Shown here piece by piece: positions 54,308 through 64,000 of a DNA stretch of 64,000 nt. The notes beneath the pieces were generated by a model that was not told the DNA's origin, searched no databases, and saw only the letters and a program-made list of their open reading frames with translations. The DNA comes from Rotaria sordida (lineage: Eukaryota; Rotifera; Eurotatoria; Philodinida; Philodinidae): the NCBI GenBank assembly GCA_905250125.1, contig CAJNOL010000479.1:62001-126000 (forward strand), read 5' to 3'. Numbering within the stretch: the first letter of the stretch is position 1; the number at the start of each line of letters is the position of its first letter. Made by a program: the position numbers and the translations under genes.

Positions 54308-56927
54308 ATGGGAATCGGATCTCATATTGGAGTTGAGGCTGCCAAAGAAATGCGACAATGTATTGGTGATGCATCATCAAACTTAGCTTCTGGAATGGAA
54401 GAAATAGCAACGTCAGGCGAAAACATTTCAAAAAACATACTCATCGGCTGGCTGAAAAGTCTCAAAAATTTACAGCGGTTGTCTCGAGATTTTAATAGTA
54501 CAGCTCATATGACAGTGACAAAAACTCTGTTGAGTGTAGAAAAAGCGATTAAGCTGGGTGATAAAGTAACTAAAAACATGTTGGAAGGTTGGATGGCAAG
54601 TCTCAAAGAAGTCAATCATCTGGTCAACACTCTGCCATACGTTGGACAACATACAGGCGAATTCTTTGCGCTAAAGGCTATCGAGATCATGTCTAGAGGA
54701 ATACACAGGGTTCTCAAACACCCTTTAACCGTTTTCATCATAATTATGTTCGCACTTCTCTTGACTTTCGTCAGCTGCAAACTTCTCCTTGTTCTTATAC
54801 GTGATCCAATTATTCAAGGACTAGGCTTCATTCTCGTTTCTGTATTAGGAACATATCTTTGGAACAAGAAAAATAATATTACTGGTAAGGTTGGAATAAT
54901 TTTCATGAACCAATTAAGACCATGCTTGCCCAACTATCGTATCTGCATTAGAGACGGGTGTGGATCATTTTCTTCCATTGAAATCAAGCCTAGCCTAATT
55001 ATAAAGTTGGAGACTGGACCTAGTGATCTTTGAAATCCATTCCCCATTTTCAGTGTGCTCATACCTTCTCAAAAGGATATTAGCCTTTCTCAAAGCACCG
55101 ATGTATCTTTATTTGAAATCATAAACCTGACGTTGAATATAGTACCCAATGCATGATTATATGAGTGATGTCAGTGGCTGACTTCAGTCACTCGACCCAA
55201 GTTTGCAGTCGTTTCTCAGCATAAGATGTAGGCATAGGGCTGGTCTACTTATCACTTGCCTGGTGTCGTTCTTGAATCCTTATACTTTTTTCTCAATTTT
55301 TCATAAATTTATCGCTGGAGAACTTGTCTCAGTTTAAAAACAGTGGAGAATGTGAAATCGTTCCTCTATTTTCCAGTTTTCCATCGTTTTTTTCGTCGTT
55401 AGACACTGATCAGCTAGGACTGGAGCCTTTCGCCGAAAAAAAGGCAACAAGGAGTGTGGGAATCAAGGTGTTTCTAAGCAGAATTCGTGCTTTTTTAGAA
55501 GTTTCTATATGATAGCTTCATGTAGTGTGCAAGTGAATATTTTCATACGAATGTAACTTTTTTCCATTGGAACATTCGTAAGTCAATAATTAAGACTACA
55601 TATCATGCTGAATCCCTGATGTAAGCCTTTGAAATTGGTTCCATTATTATACTATGAAGTCAAATAATTAAATCAAATATTGCATATCAGTAGATTGAGA
55701 GTTTTTGATGAGTAACTTTTCCTTTTTCAGTATTTTCTCCACACAGAAAAACTGTTGGTTTAGTTAGTAACTCTGGTCTGTAGTTTATCATCCAATGCAG
55801 ATTTAAAGTGATAAAGCTATCACCTGACTAAAAGAGTTCCAGTTCTGTGCCCACATATAATACTAATATTCTCTTCACACACCACGAGTTTCAATGCAAA
55901 CTAACTTCTTCTTCACAAAAAAACATACTTTCACGTTTCTTTAACTCTAGAAAAACAAATCGAGTCATCAACAGAACACGAACGACAACAACAGCAATCT
56001 CCATACAATTTTGAAGCTCTAACTGCTGCCCAATCAGAATCAAAATGTTGTAACAAGACAAGTACAAAACATTCTGACCAATCTTCTCATCTCACTGCTT
56101 CCCGACAGCAGCATGATAATCGTATTAGCTCAGAACAGAGCTCGAACAGTCGTGACATTAAAAATGCAGAAGAACAGGAAAATGGTTCTCATTGCACGCT
56201 GATTCAGGAATTCGATGATGAATACGTTTCCTATCATCGGCGACTGGACAGTCGTGACATTGGACATACCGAAGATTGCGAAAATTACAGTCATCCTGGT
56301 GCTTCCATAAAATCGAATGATAAACGCATTCCATGTCAATGGGGATCGGATTGTCGTGATATTGGAGATGTCAAACATCGAGAGAAATACTTCCATCCAT
56401 CTACTGCTCGCAAGCGACATGATCAGCGCATTCCTTGCCAATGGGGATCAAACTGTCGTGATATTGAAGATGCGAAGCACCGCGAGAAATACTCTCACTC
56501 ACCTATCCCTCACAAAACAGATGATAAACGCATTCCTTGTCAATGGGGATCAAACTGTCGTGACATCGGAGATGTCAAACATCGAGAGAAATACTCCCAT
56601 CCACCTACTGCTCACAAATCAGATGATCAGCGCATTCCTTGCCAATGGGGATCAAACTGTCGTGATATTGGAGATGCCAAGCATCGGGAGAAATACTCTC
56701 ATCCATCTACTCCTCACAAATCAGATGATCAGCGCATTCCTTGTCAATGGGGATCAAACTGTCGTGACATTGGAGATGCTAAACATCGAGAGAAATACTC
56801 TCATCCATCTACTTCTCACAAATCAGATGATAAACGCATTCCTTGTCAATGGGGATCAAACTGTCGTGACATTGGAGATATCAAACATCGGAAGAAATAC
56901 TCTCATCCATCTACTGCTCATAAATGA
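54308..56927 (+). CDS. Membrane-anchored protein with six tandem PBZ fingers
   Basis: Two exons (54308-54884, 55951-56927) join in frame (phase 1) to 517 residues. The N-terminal part (1-135) is helical with no domain I know; a related phrase appears twice (NILIGWLKSLKNL and NMLEGWMASLKEV), suggesting an internal repeat of about 50 residues. Two hydrophobic segments follow (about 140-164 and 167-185). After a Gln/Ser-rich linker come degenerate finger remnants that lack Cys, then six intact PBZ fingers, each a 34-residue unit RIPCQWGSNCRDIGDxKHRE-KYSHP (C-x5-C-x7-H-x5-H). PBZ fingers bind poly(ADP-ribose). The second exon's reading frame was fixed by the splice phase and by the finger Cys/His. 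The array ends at TGA (56925-56927), with a decayed finger beyond. The function is unknown; a membrane-tethered ADP-ribose reader is inferred. Confidence 0.78.
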
Positions 56928-57025
56928 GATCACTAACGCATTCCTTATTAATAGAAATCGAACTGTCGTGACACTGAAGATTCTATACATCGGGAGGAGT
57001 ATTCTCACCATTCATTTGAATAAAA
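56316..57025 (+). repeat. 102-bp tandem repeat coding for PBZ fingers
   Basis: Six units of 102 bp (Cys codons at 56334, 56436 and every 102 bp on) with very high DNA identity, then a seventh, decayed unit after the stop (56928-57025). Confidence 0.85.
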
Positions 57026-57706
57026 ACGTAAAATAAGGCGGCATATATTAGAGTTTAGGCGGTTGTATGGGCGAGGAAATGGATGCTTAACTCATCACAT
57101 TTACTCTTCAATAGTAATTAAAAACAGTAGAGTGTCAAGGCTGATATTTTTAGTGAATATATTTAAGAATTCCATGAATCTCTTGTGTTACCATTTTTTG
57201 AGAATAATATTATCGATCAATCGGATCTATGATGTTGCTAAAATGTGTAAATATAATTCTAGAAATGATTGCTCTTGGCGCAAATATTATGTATCCCTGT
57301 TTATTGGTGACTTTAAAAAGTTAGTAAGAAAAAGTACACATAAAGAATAAAGTGCAACTATGATATTCTACAGAACTGTGGAAAAATTAAGGACATTTTA
57401 ACGTTACAAGAAAACAACACCAATAACAATAATAAAGTTCAATTTGAAATGAAGAATACAAGACAGAAAGAAAATAAAAAATAAGGAATGGAATGAATTT
57501 AATGTTAAATCATTGATGGTTTTGAACAATATTTAAATCGAAAAACAACACTAAGAATACAAATTTTCCATTTACTGTCTACGGAATAAATGTAATTCGA
57601 AAAAAGAAAGAAACTTTTTCGATGTAGTTATTTATATATACAGGGTGTCCCAAAATTATAAAACCCTCTTTCATTTTTGAAATTTTTCAACAAAGACGAA
57701 TAGCTA
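56928..57706. other. 3' flank with fossil finger and transposon end
   Basis: First the decayed PBZ unit, then AT-rich sequence without a supported gene up to the gap. The ORF at 57063-57350 has no recognisable features. Confidence 0.4.
57642..57706. mobile_element. Transposon terminus cut by gap
   Basis: CAGGGTGTCCCAAAA after TATATA is the kind of terminal repeat seen in many animal Tc1/mariner-like DNA transposons with TA target sites. The rest lies in the gap. Confidence 0.45.
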
Positions 57707-57806
57707 NNNNNNNNNNNNNNNNNNNNNNNNNNNNNNNNNNNNNNNNNNNNNNNNNNNNNNNNNNNNNNNNNNNNNNNNNNNNNNNNNNNNNNNNNNNNNN
57801 NNNNNN
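57707..57806. other. Assembly gap (100 N)
   Basis: A round 100-N scaffold gap; it removes the 3' part of the polycystin-like gene and most of a transposon. Confidence 0.95.
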
Positions 57807-60800
57807 CCACTATATGTTTCATGTTGACCTATATAAATATATGTATCTAATTTATCACTTGTTGTATATTTAAATGCTTTCAAAATTGATGAACTATATT
57901 CTATTTCTGTTGATGTTTGATTAATTCATCCTGGTTGAAATGAATGTTTTTCTTCATCAAATAAACTATAATCTTTTTTACATTTTGAAATAATACGTTG
58001 ATCAAAACATAAATTTGTTTTAACTCGTAATTATCTCATTATTGACCAGCCAATTATTCGATTCGATTTATCATTTATATAACCATTTAAATTTCGTGGA
58101 GTATCACCATTATACCATTGTTGAGCACGAAGATTTGAGACAAAACTATTTTCTAACCATTTCCAATATTCATTTATTGTTGAAATCTATAAAAGATTTA
58201 TTCGTATAAAAGAATCAAAAAATGGAAATAAAAATGATAAACCTTTGTATAATCATAATTAATTTGTCTTGAATTAAGAAAATATTTTCGTAAATGATGA
58301 ACTTGAAGAAAACTATTATAGTCACGATTTGAATAAGCTATTATACAAATTAATGTTAAAAATGTTAAATAAATGAAAAATTCTCGAATAATTGACCACA
58401 TTTGAATTTCTTTTAAACAATATTGACGAGCATTAGCTAGTTCATTTTCATTAAGACGATTCACAGGTTTTCGAGATTGAAAATTATATAAAGAATCATA
58501 CTACATAATGAATTTTTGTTTATTTATTTTTTGATTATTTTTCCATTTGAAATAAAAAAGAAACCTCAATTGAATGAAGATAATCTTCATTATTATTTAA
58601 ATCAATTCCATTATCGTCTATATATTCATTTGCTTCTTCATCTTCATGTGAAGTTCGAATGCAATAAGCAAAAAATAGTGCCGAACTAATAATCTTCAAT
58701 AAAGCATTTAAAAATAATTAAATTGACAACAATAAAAATTATACTTTGATAGGTTGAGTAAGTAAAATTGATGAAAAAAGTCCAGTAAGAATTGATGTTA
58801 ACCATTTCTGTGTTTTTACATCACCAAATTCAATTCCACGAGCAATAATAGAAAGAATTGAAACAGCAATAATTAAAAATGAAAGAGCATAAGCAATAAA
58901 TAAACATCACCAAGGAAATGTTATTATAATTCGTTTTTTCTTAGTTGAAGTAACATTTTTAGTACTACTAAAATATAAAGAGATCAAAATTTTAAAAAGA
59001 GTTATTTATTTAAAAATCTACTAACATTTGTAAAAATGGTTTAATTGTATACAACGTCTTATATATTGCTGAAATTTGTTGACGAGTTCGAATACGTCGA
59101 AAGAATTGAACAATTAAAAGACTTGGAATTAATGATAACAATTCAACCATTATACCAATACCAATCTTAAATAAACAATTCAATTAATTAAAACCTTTCG
59201 AATGAACTCAAATTTAAGAAATAGACTTTTAAAAAAATAATATTACCATGAATATGAATTTCTAAAGATACAACTGTATTGATCGAATACATTCAATATT
59301 GATTTATCAAATGACATCGTCTGATTTTATTTAAATTTAAATACAATCATTTCTATAATAGAAGATTTCCATCTCTCCATCTCTCATATCGAAGAATACG
59401 TCTGAAGGAATAGTGCATCGGACATAATAGAAAATTCTTTCTTAATTATTTTAATTGACGAAAATAGACATTTCAGGTAATATATTTAATTGAAAGTATG
59501 TCTAATGTTCAAAACTCTGAGTTGAATATCATCGAAGACTAAAGTTACAGTGAATTTTTAAGAAATGGTCAGCTCCGACTATATTCTGTACCAATCTCAC
59601 ATAACTCATTTCTATTTCCTCAAATCACATTTCATCTGTCACTTCTGATTTAGTTTTTAGATTTTACTACAACTCCAACTTCAATCTTATCAGGTTAAAC
59701 TAGTCGTTTCAATATAACTTTTAGAAGATAAATTTTCTTGAATATATACACGTGAAAACAATACTAATAAATAGTATTAATAATATTATTGATTTATAAA
59801 TTTTTTGCAAAGAATCTTAAAGTCTCTATTTCAATAGATCTAGATAATATCTAATACATGTTGATTTCGATAATACTGCTTGTGACAATCGACTTCAAAA
59901 CGAACGTATTAAGGCTTATCAGATGATGAATCCATTTTCTTTTAGATTATTATCGAGCAATGAAGAAACAGTAAAATAGATGTTCGATGTACCGAGTTTT
60001 CTTTACAAATAGCTACTATTTAACAATCTCACCTATAAATTTTTAAAAGTGTCTCTGTCGTTTTTTTTCCATCAGATCAATAGGAGTACAATCGGAGTTG
60101 GAAAAAGACATCAGTTTCAACTTCATCAAATACCTACAGAAATTTACTTCAACTTTGATTTAAAAAAAAACGTAAAATCCGAAGTTAAATCTAAATTTGA
60201 GTATATATAATATTACATATTAATGTTATGATGGTAATTGTTTGGAAGAAGAAGAAGACTATTTGCAAAAGAAGATGACGTAATTATATATCGCGAAATG
60301 ACATGACTATAAGAAGTATTTAATCACTTAATACAGTATGTATCTGTCAAAGAGAGCAAAACAAGAAAACATGACCATTTAAAACAAACTCTGTTTTTCA
60401 AATAAGAACATTTTGAATAAACTTAATGAGTTAGTTGAAGGAAAAAAAAAGGACAAACAAGACATCCATACCCACACTTCAACGAGACGAATATAATACC
60501 CTGCTTAGCTGGTGACATGAATATGACAATAGATACGAATGATTACCTATCATATATAGTTCAACTAGGAAATATTTAGATATTTTGAGATCAAAACTTG
60601 GATAACATCGTTTAGATAGAAGATACGAATGATGAAAACAATATCGTATATAGCATGATATATATCAGGTACATTCTGAACAATTTCGTTAATAATCTAT
60701 AATCTATTCCTAATTATCTCATAAACGTATGGTAACAAATAGTAGATTGTTAATCACAGTGAAAATTACTATATTTTATTTACTTATTGCTGTTCACATA

Positions 60801-62770
60801 ATGTTTTTGTTTGTTCGATAATCTAAATGTGTGCAGCCGAGACAATTCTTCAAGTTCTTTACTTCAAACGTTCATATACCTGCTCAGGAGTTATATGTAA
60901 AGGACCAATTGATAAAATACTACCATGTGTTTTTTTCGACGATTTTGCTTCAGTTGATAAATCATAATACATTATATTAAGTAACATTGAAGTAAATAAT
61001 AAAACAAAACAACAAGTACATCGTTGTACACGTGTAAATTTATTTGAAGCTGGACGAGAAAAAATTGAAAACCATAAATGATTATCAGAAATACTATGAT
61101 AAGCTTTTTTAGATAAAACATGGGAAAATTTGCGTTTTTCTATTCCACTAGCAACTGGAATAATACGTTCAATCTAATACAATGAAAGCAAAAAAACTAG
61201 ATATATATCTGAATAAAAGTTCAAAATAATAACTAACAAGTCCATCATCTTTTTTAACTGCAAACCATTGTTGAGAAATAAAATGAAAATTTTCCATTGT
61301 TTGTAAATCTCGAACAATAATATATTTTAAATACCATGATGTTGATGAACCTTTACCTGAATTATCATGCCAAATACGAATATAATTCAATAATCCTAAT
61401 GATCTAAAATTCAATTTTGTTTTTCTTTTTAAAATTAATTAACTAATTAATTAATTTACTTAGGAACACCCATAATAAATGCATCAATTCCACCACGTTG
61501 AAAAATCTTTCGATAAGCATCAGAAAATGTTCGAACATTTGTTTCATCATTAGTACCTGATAAAATAAATTGAATCTAGTAAAAGAAAAAAAAAGAAGAA
61601 TTTTCAAATCAATTTTTCTTTTTTTTTTGTATTAAAATTTTACTTTTGATTTTGTGCCAGCATTGCTTCGTCGACCAGTAAAAACAAGAATTTCATAAAA
61701 ATATTGATCAGATCTTATATTATCAGATAATGGTGTGACTCCCAACTAAACAAAAAAAAAAACATCACCTAATATAAAAAATAAACATATTAATAATCTC
61801 AATTTACTTTTTCAATATCTTTTTTATCTTTAAAACGAGTATAAATCATCAAAATGATATAAATTATCGAAGCCAATATAATTGTTAAATAAATAGTTTT
61901 GTTTCGCATAAAATCACCATGAGCAAAAACATAACTTCAATTGATTGGTGCAGGTAAAACAATAAAACCACCGGCAAATGTTGTTAAATGAGTTGCAAAA
62001 CATTCCGTTTCATAATGATTTGTTAATGATCCAACCTTTGTTGTTGTTGTTTTTTTAATTAAATATCGAACTATTTTCTTTTACAAATAAAAAAGATACT
62101 TACTATTAATCCATCCGATTTCCAATTATTATTAGAATCAAGATAATAACAACCTGATGTATAAATACGAAGTTCATAATTTGAACAAAATTCAATAATT
62201 TCTATTGAATTTAATTTTCTTAAACCAAATATTAATGATTGATGATCGGATGTTTGTTGATTATTAACGAAATATTTATAAATATTCTCATTAGTCAAAT
62301 CTACGATTAGAAATTATCAATAGATATATGTATAGAGAATTATTTTAAAAATAGACTTACTAGAAGGACAAAATAGAGTCCATCCATCAATTAGATTAAT
62401 AGAACTATTCAATAGAGGTGTTTGATCAAATTTATAAATGAATAAATAAGCAAGACTTATATTGAAAGGATGCACTTCAAAATGAATTGAAACAGTAATA
62501 TTATTTGTAATATTAATATAATTTAAATAAAATAATTGATTATGAGGAGTATTATTATTAGTTGATGTTACATTTTGTAAAATCATTGATGGAATTATTA
62601 AATTTGGATCACCAGGAATTATCAATTGAATAGGTTCAATAAGATTTGTTTGAATAGAAATTTCATTTTCATTACGATCAAATATTGAAAGTGAAATTGA
62701 TCTTGAAAAATTTTGATTTGAATTCGATTTCGAATTACTACCAAATGATATAAGTGGATTCATCATTGAC
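57807..62770 (-). pseudogene. Polycystin-1-like gene, truncated and with in-frame stops
   Basis: Twelve exons read on the minus strand (62361-62770, 62104-62300, 61808-62035, 61644-61745, 61460-61575, 61238-61403, 60880-61173, 59026-59165, 58745-58967, 58565-58693, 58243-58500, 57807-58185). They encode, in order, a GAIN/GPS-type region (CFATHLTTFAGGF), a first helix, a PLAT domain (LGVTPLSDN..., FILSGTNDET..., RIWHDNSGKG), the multi-helix part (GIEFGDVKTQKWLTSILTG) and the start of the TOP domain (GDTPRNLNGYINDKSNR). That is the layout of PKD1-like membrane receptors. Four in-frame stops interrupt it: 61937-61939, 58907-58909, 58031-58033 and 57926-57928. The large extracellular part is missing: the first exon begins at an acceptor-like AG beside a telomere-like hairpin. 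No frameshifts were seen and splice sites look intact, so decay is recent or this is one damaged allele. Confidence 0.8.
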
Positions 62771-62797
62771 TTAAAAAATAAAATAAAATCAATCAAA

Positions 62798-62855
62798 GGG
62801 TGGGGTGTGGGTGTGGATATAGCTGTGGGTATTCTCTTTACACCCACACCCTCTC
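62798..62855. repeat. Telomere-like hairpin between two head-to-head genes
   Basis: Left arm GGGTGGGGTGTGGGTGTGG and right arm TTTACACCCACACCCTCTCC, with about 15 bp between. It separates the 5' ends of the polycystin-like gene and of the ORF starting near 62907. Confidence 0.65.
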
Positions 62856-62906
62856 CGAGACAGAAGGTTTACGTCATGTGTCTCCTTCTTTTGCTTCCAG
62901 CTTTCT

Positions 62907-63863
62907 ATGATAATACATTCCGTTGTTTTCTTTTCTTTTTTTTTCTGTCTTATTTTTGTATTGTCATATTTTCACATCAATAAAAGCCTTGCCTCCAAAA
63001 AAAAACGTTTGACATTACATTTATTCAATCAAGATTCAACACTTGAAAAACAATATCAATGGAAAAATGATTTTATACGTAATACGTGTTGGTCATCAAC
63101 ATTAAAAAATTTTATTTTTACAACAAACAATCAAAAAATTTATCTAGTCAATGAATATCTAACATCAATTCAATGTATTCAAACTATTCAAGAACAAGAT
63201 TGGTGTTCTTGCACATGTTCAGATACATCTTTATTTCTAACGACAAATGCTCGTGGTACTAATATATTCGAATTCAATCTTTTATCGATATTTGAACTAA
63301 TTCAACAATGGAAACCTCCTCATTCATGTCAAGGACATGAACTTATCCATGACATTGTTTACAACAATCAAACACTTGCTTTAATGATTGCAGATTCTTT
63401 TAGTAATATGGTACATGTGACGGATTTCATCCGTCATCGCTCCTCATGCCGGTCATGAGGTTACTTTCCGGCCACATTACACATCGGCCATGTTCTTCCC
63501 TCTCTTTGTAGCTATATATAGTCATGTTTGTGTGTTCTTTCATCAGTCAATAGACTCAGGGGTTCATTGTCCGTTACAGTACATATCGAACTTCAATTGT
63601 CAACAACTCTTAATCTTGTTTGGTCGTTTCGACCAGATATTAAATGTTATTTATTTCAACCAGAAATTCGCTGTTGTTCACTAAAATATGATGAATGGTT
63701 TCTGATTGATTCTAATAATTCGTGTCTTTTTCATATTAACAATCATGGAGAAATGAAAGGTTCACATGTGTATAAATCACCATCTTGGAATGCCATTCTG
63801 TTTGATTCCAATATATTGGCTATACAAACAGAGAATTGTTTGAATTTTCATCAAATTTATTGA
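62907..63863 (+). pseudogene. Propeller-like ORF of unknown function, broken by a small transposon
   Basis: The upstream part (62907-63415) and downstream part (63579-63863) lie in one frame. Removing 63416-63583 (168 bp, element plus one target copy) would join them without a shift. The element brings a TGA at 63456-63458. The protein has a possible N-terminal hydrophobic anchor (VVFFSFFFCLIFVLSYF) and strands with repeated short motifs (TCWSSTLKNFIFTTNNQKIYL, EWFLIDSNNSCLFHINNHGE) that look like WD40/NHL-type blades; no family is certain. Its real start is uncertain and it may be 5'-truncated at the hairpin 50 bp upstream. Confidence 0.6.
63416..63578. mobile_element. 163-bp MITE-like element
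   Basis: Flanked by GTACA direct repeats (63411-63415 and 63579-63583). Its ends TGTGACGGA and, from the other side, TGTAACGGA are inverted repeats. Inside are perfect short palindromes: GACGGAT-TTC-ATCCGTC and CCTCATG-CCGGT-CATGAGG. It has no coding capacity. Confidence 0.7.
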
Positions 63864-64000
63864 GAATTTTTTATATTTTTCATTGATAATCATACGATTT
63901 GTACACGTCCTATTTCATCATGTTTTTTTTATTCATTATGATGATTTATAATATTTACTTTGTGTCATGGCGAAGAATATTAACTCCATGAGAGTGAACA

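Noticed and set aside
56130..56441. 103-codon minus-strand ORF over the same array
   Set aside because: Antisense shadow of the PBZ repeats.
56317..57036. 239-codon plus-strand ORF (MINAFHVNGDRIVVI...) across the repeat array
   Set aside because: It is a shifted frame of the PBZ repeats, kept open only because the 102-bp unit is a multiple of three. The other frame gives perfect C-x5-C-x7-H-x5-H fingers and joins exon 1 in phase.
57628..57822. ORF running through the 100-N gap
   Set aside because: Unknown bases produce a false open frame.
62771..62847. N-terminal extension MGVKRIPTAISTPTPHPL to the polycystin-like exon
   Set aside because: It translates the telomere-like hairpin and a T-rich tract ending in AG just before 62770, which looks like an intron end, not protein.
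63490..63684. 64-codon ORF after the 163-bp element as a spliced continuation
   Set aside because: A GT-AG intron read here would lead to this frame, which ends soon; the frame that continues the upstream ORF is longer and fits an insertion with target duplication better.

Overview
The window looks like nuclear DNA of a bdelloid rotifer (Adineta/Rotaria type). The reasons are: very AT-rich spacers, genes cut by many 50-60 bp GT-AG introns plus a few kilobase ones, animal orthologues (ACSL3/4, mitochondrial ATP synthase b, RPUSD1, RNF217, polycystin-1-like), a WWE-ART gene of a type I recall as expanded in bdelloids, a bacterial-looking AAA ATPase that carries introns, and repeated hairpins built from GTGTGGG-like units that resemble the bdelloid telomere repeat. 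The assignment is inference; nothing here names the species. Two assembly gaps are present (46347-46356 and 57707-57806).

Layout. 1.7-12.1 kb is a housekeeping block: ACSL3/4-like acyl-CoA synthetase (-), ATP synthase subunit b (-), a small unknown spliced gene (+) that may share a promoter with it, and an RPUSD1-like pseudouridine synthase (+). 12.1-16.3 kb is mostly decayed DNA with an acyl-CoA thioesterase pseudogene. 16.35-17.9 kb is the AAA ATPase. 18-22.7 kb is gene-poor, with one tRNA-Phe(GAA) and a long inverted repeat. 22.7-26.2 kb has an intronless WWE-ART ADP-ribosyltransferase (-), a small ORF and an NmrA-like dinucleotide-binding protein. 28.9-29.7 kb is a small four-helix membrane protein. 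33.1-36.9 kb is an RNF217-like RBR ubiquitin ligase. 41.7-48.2 kb and 54.3-56.9 kb are two genes with arrays of PBZ (poly(ADP-ribose)-binding) zinc fingers: one fused to a protein kinase, the other to a membrane anchor. 57.8-62.8 kb is a stop-riddled polycystin-1-like gene, and 62.9-63.9 kb an ORF broken by a 163-bp transposon.

How it fits together. The most interesting theme is ADP-ribose signalling: a putative writer with a WWE reader domain, and two PBZ readers in architectures I do not know from other animals (kinase plus PBZ; membrane segment plus PBZ). Both PBZ arrays show recent tandem duplication, one by whole exon-intron units and one by 102-bp repeats inside an exon. A second theme is small mobile DNA: a TTAA-flanked element in the introns of two unrelated genes, a 163-bp element inside an ORF, telomere-like hairpins spread through the window, and a transposon end beside a gap.
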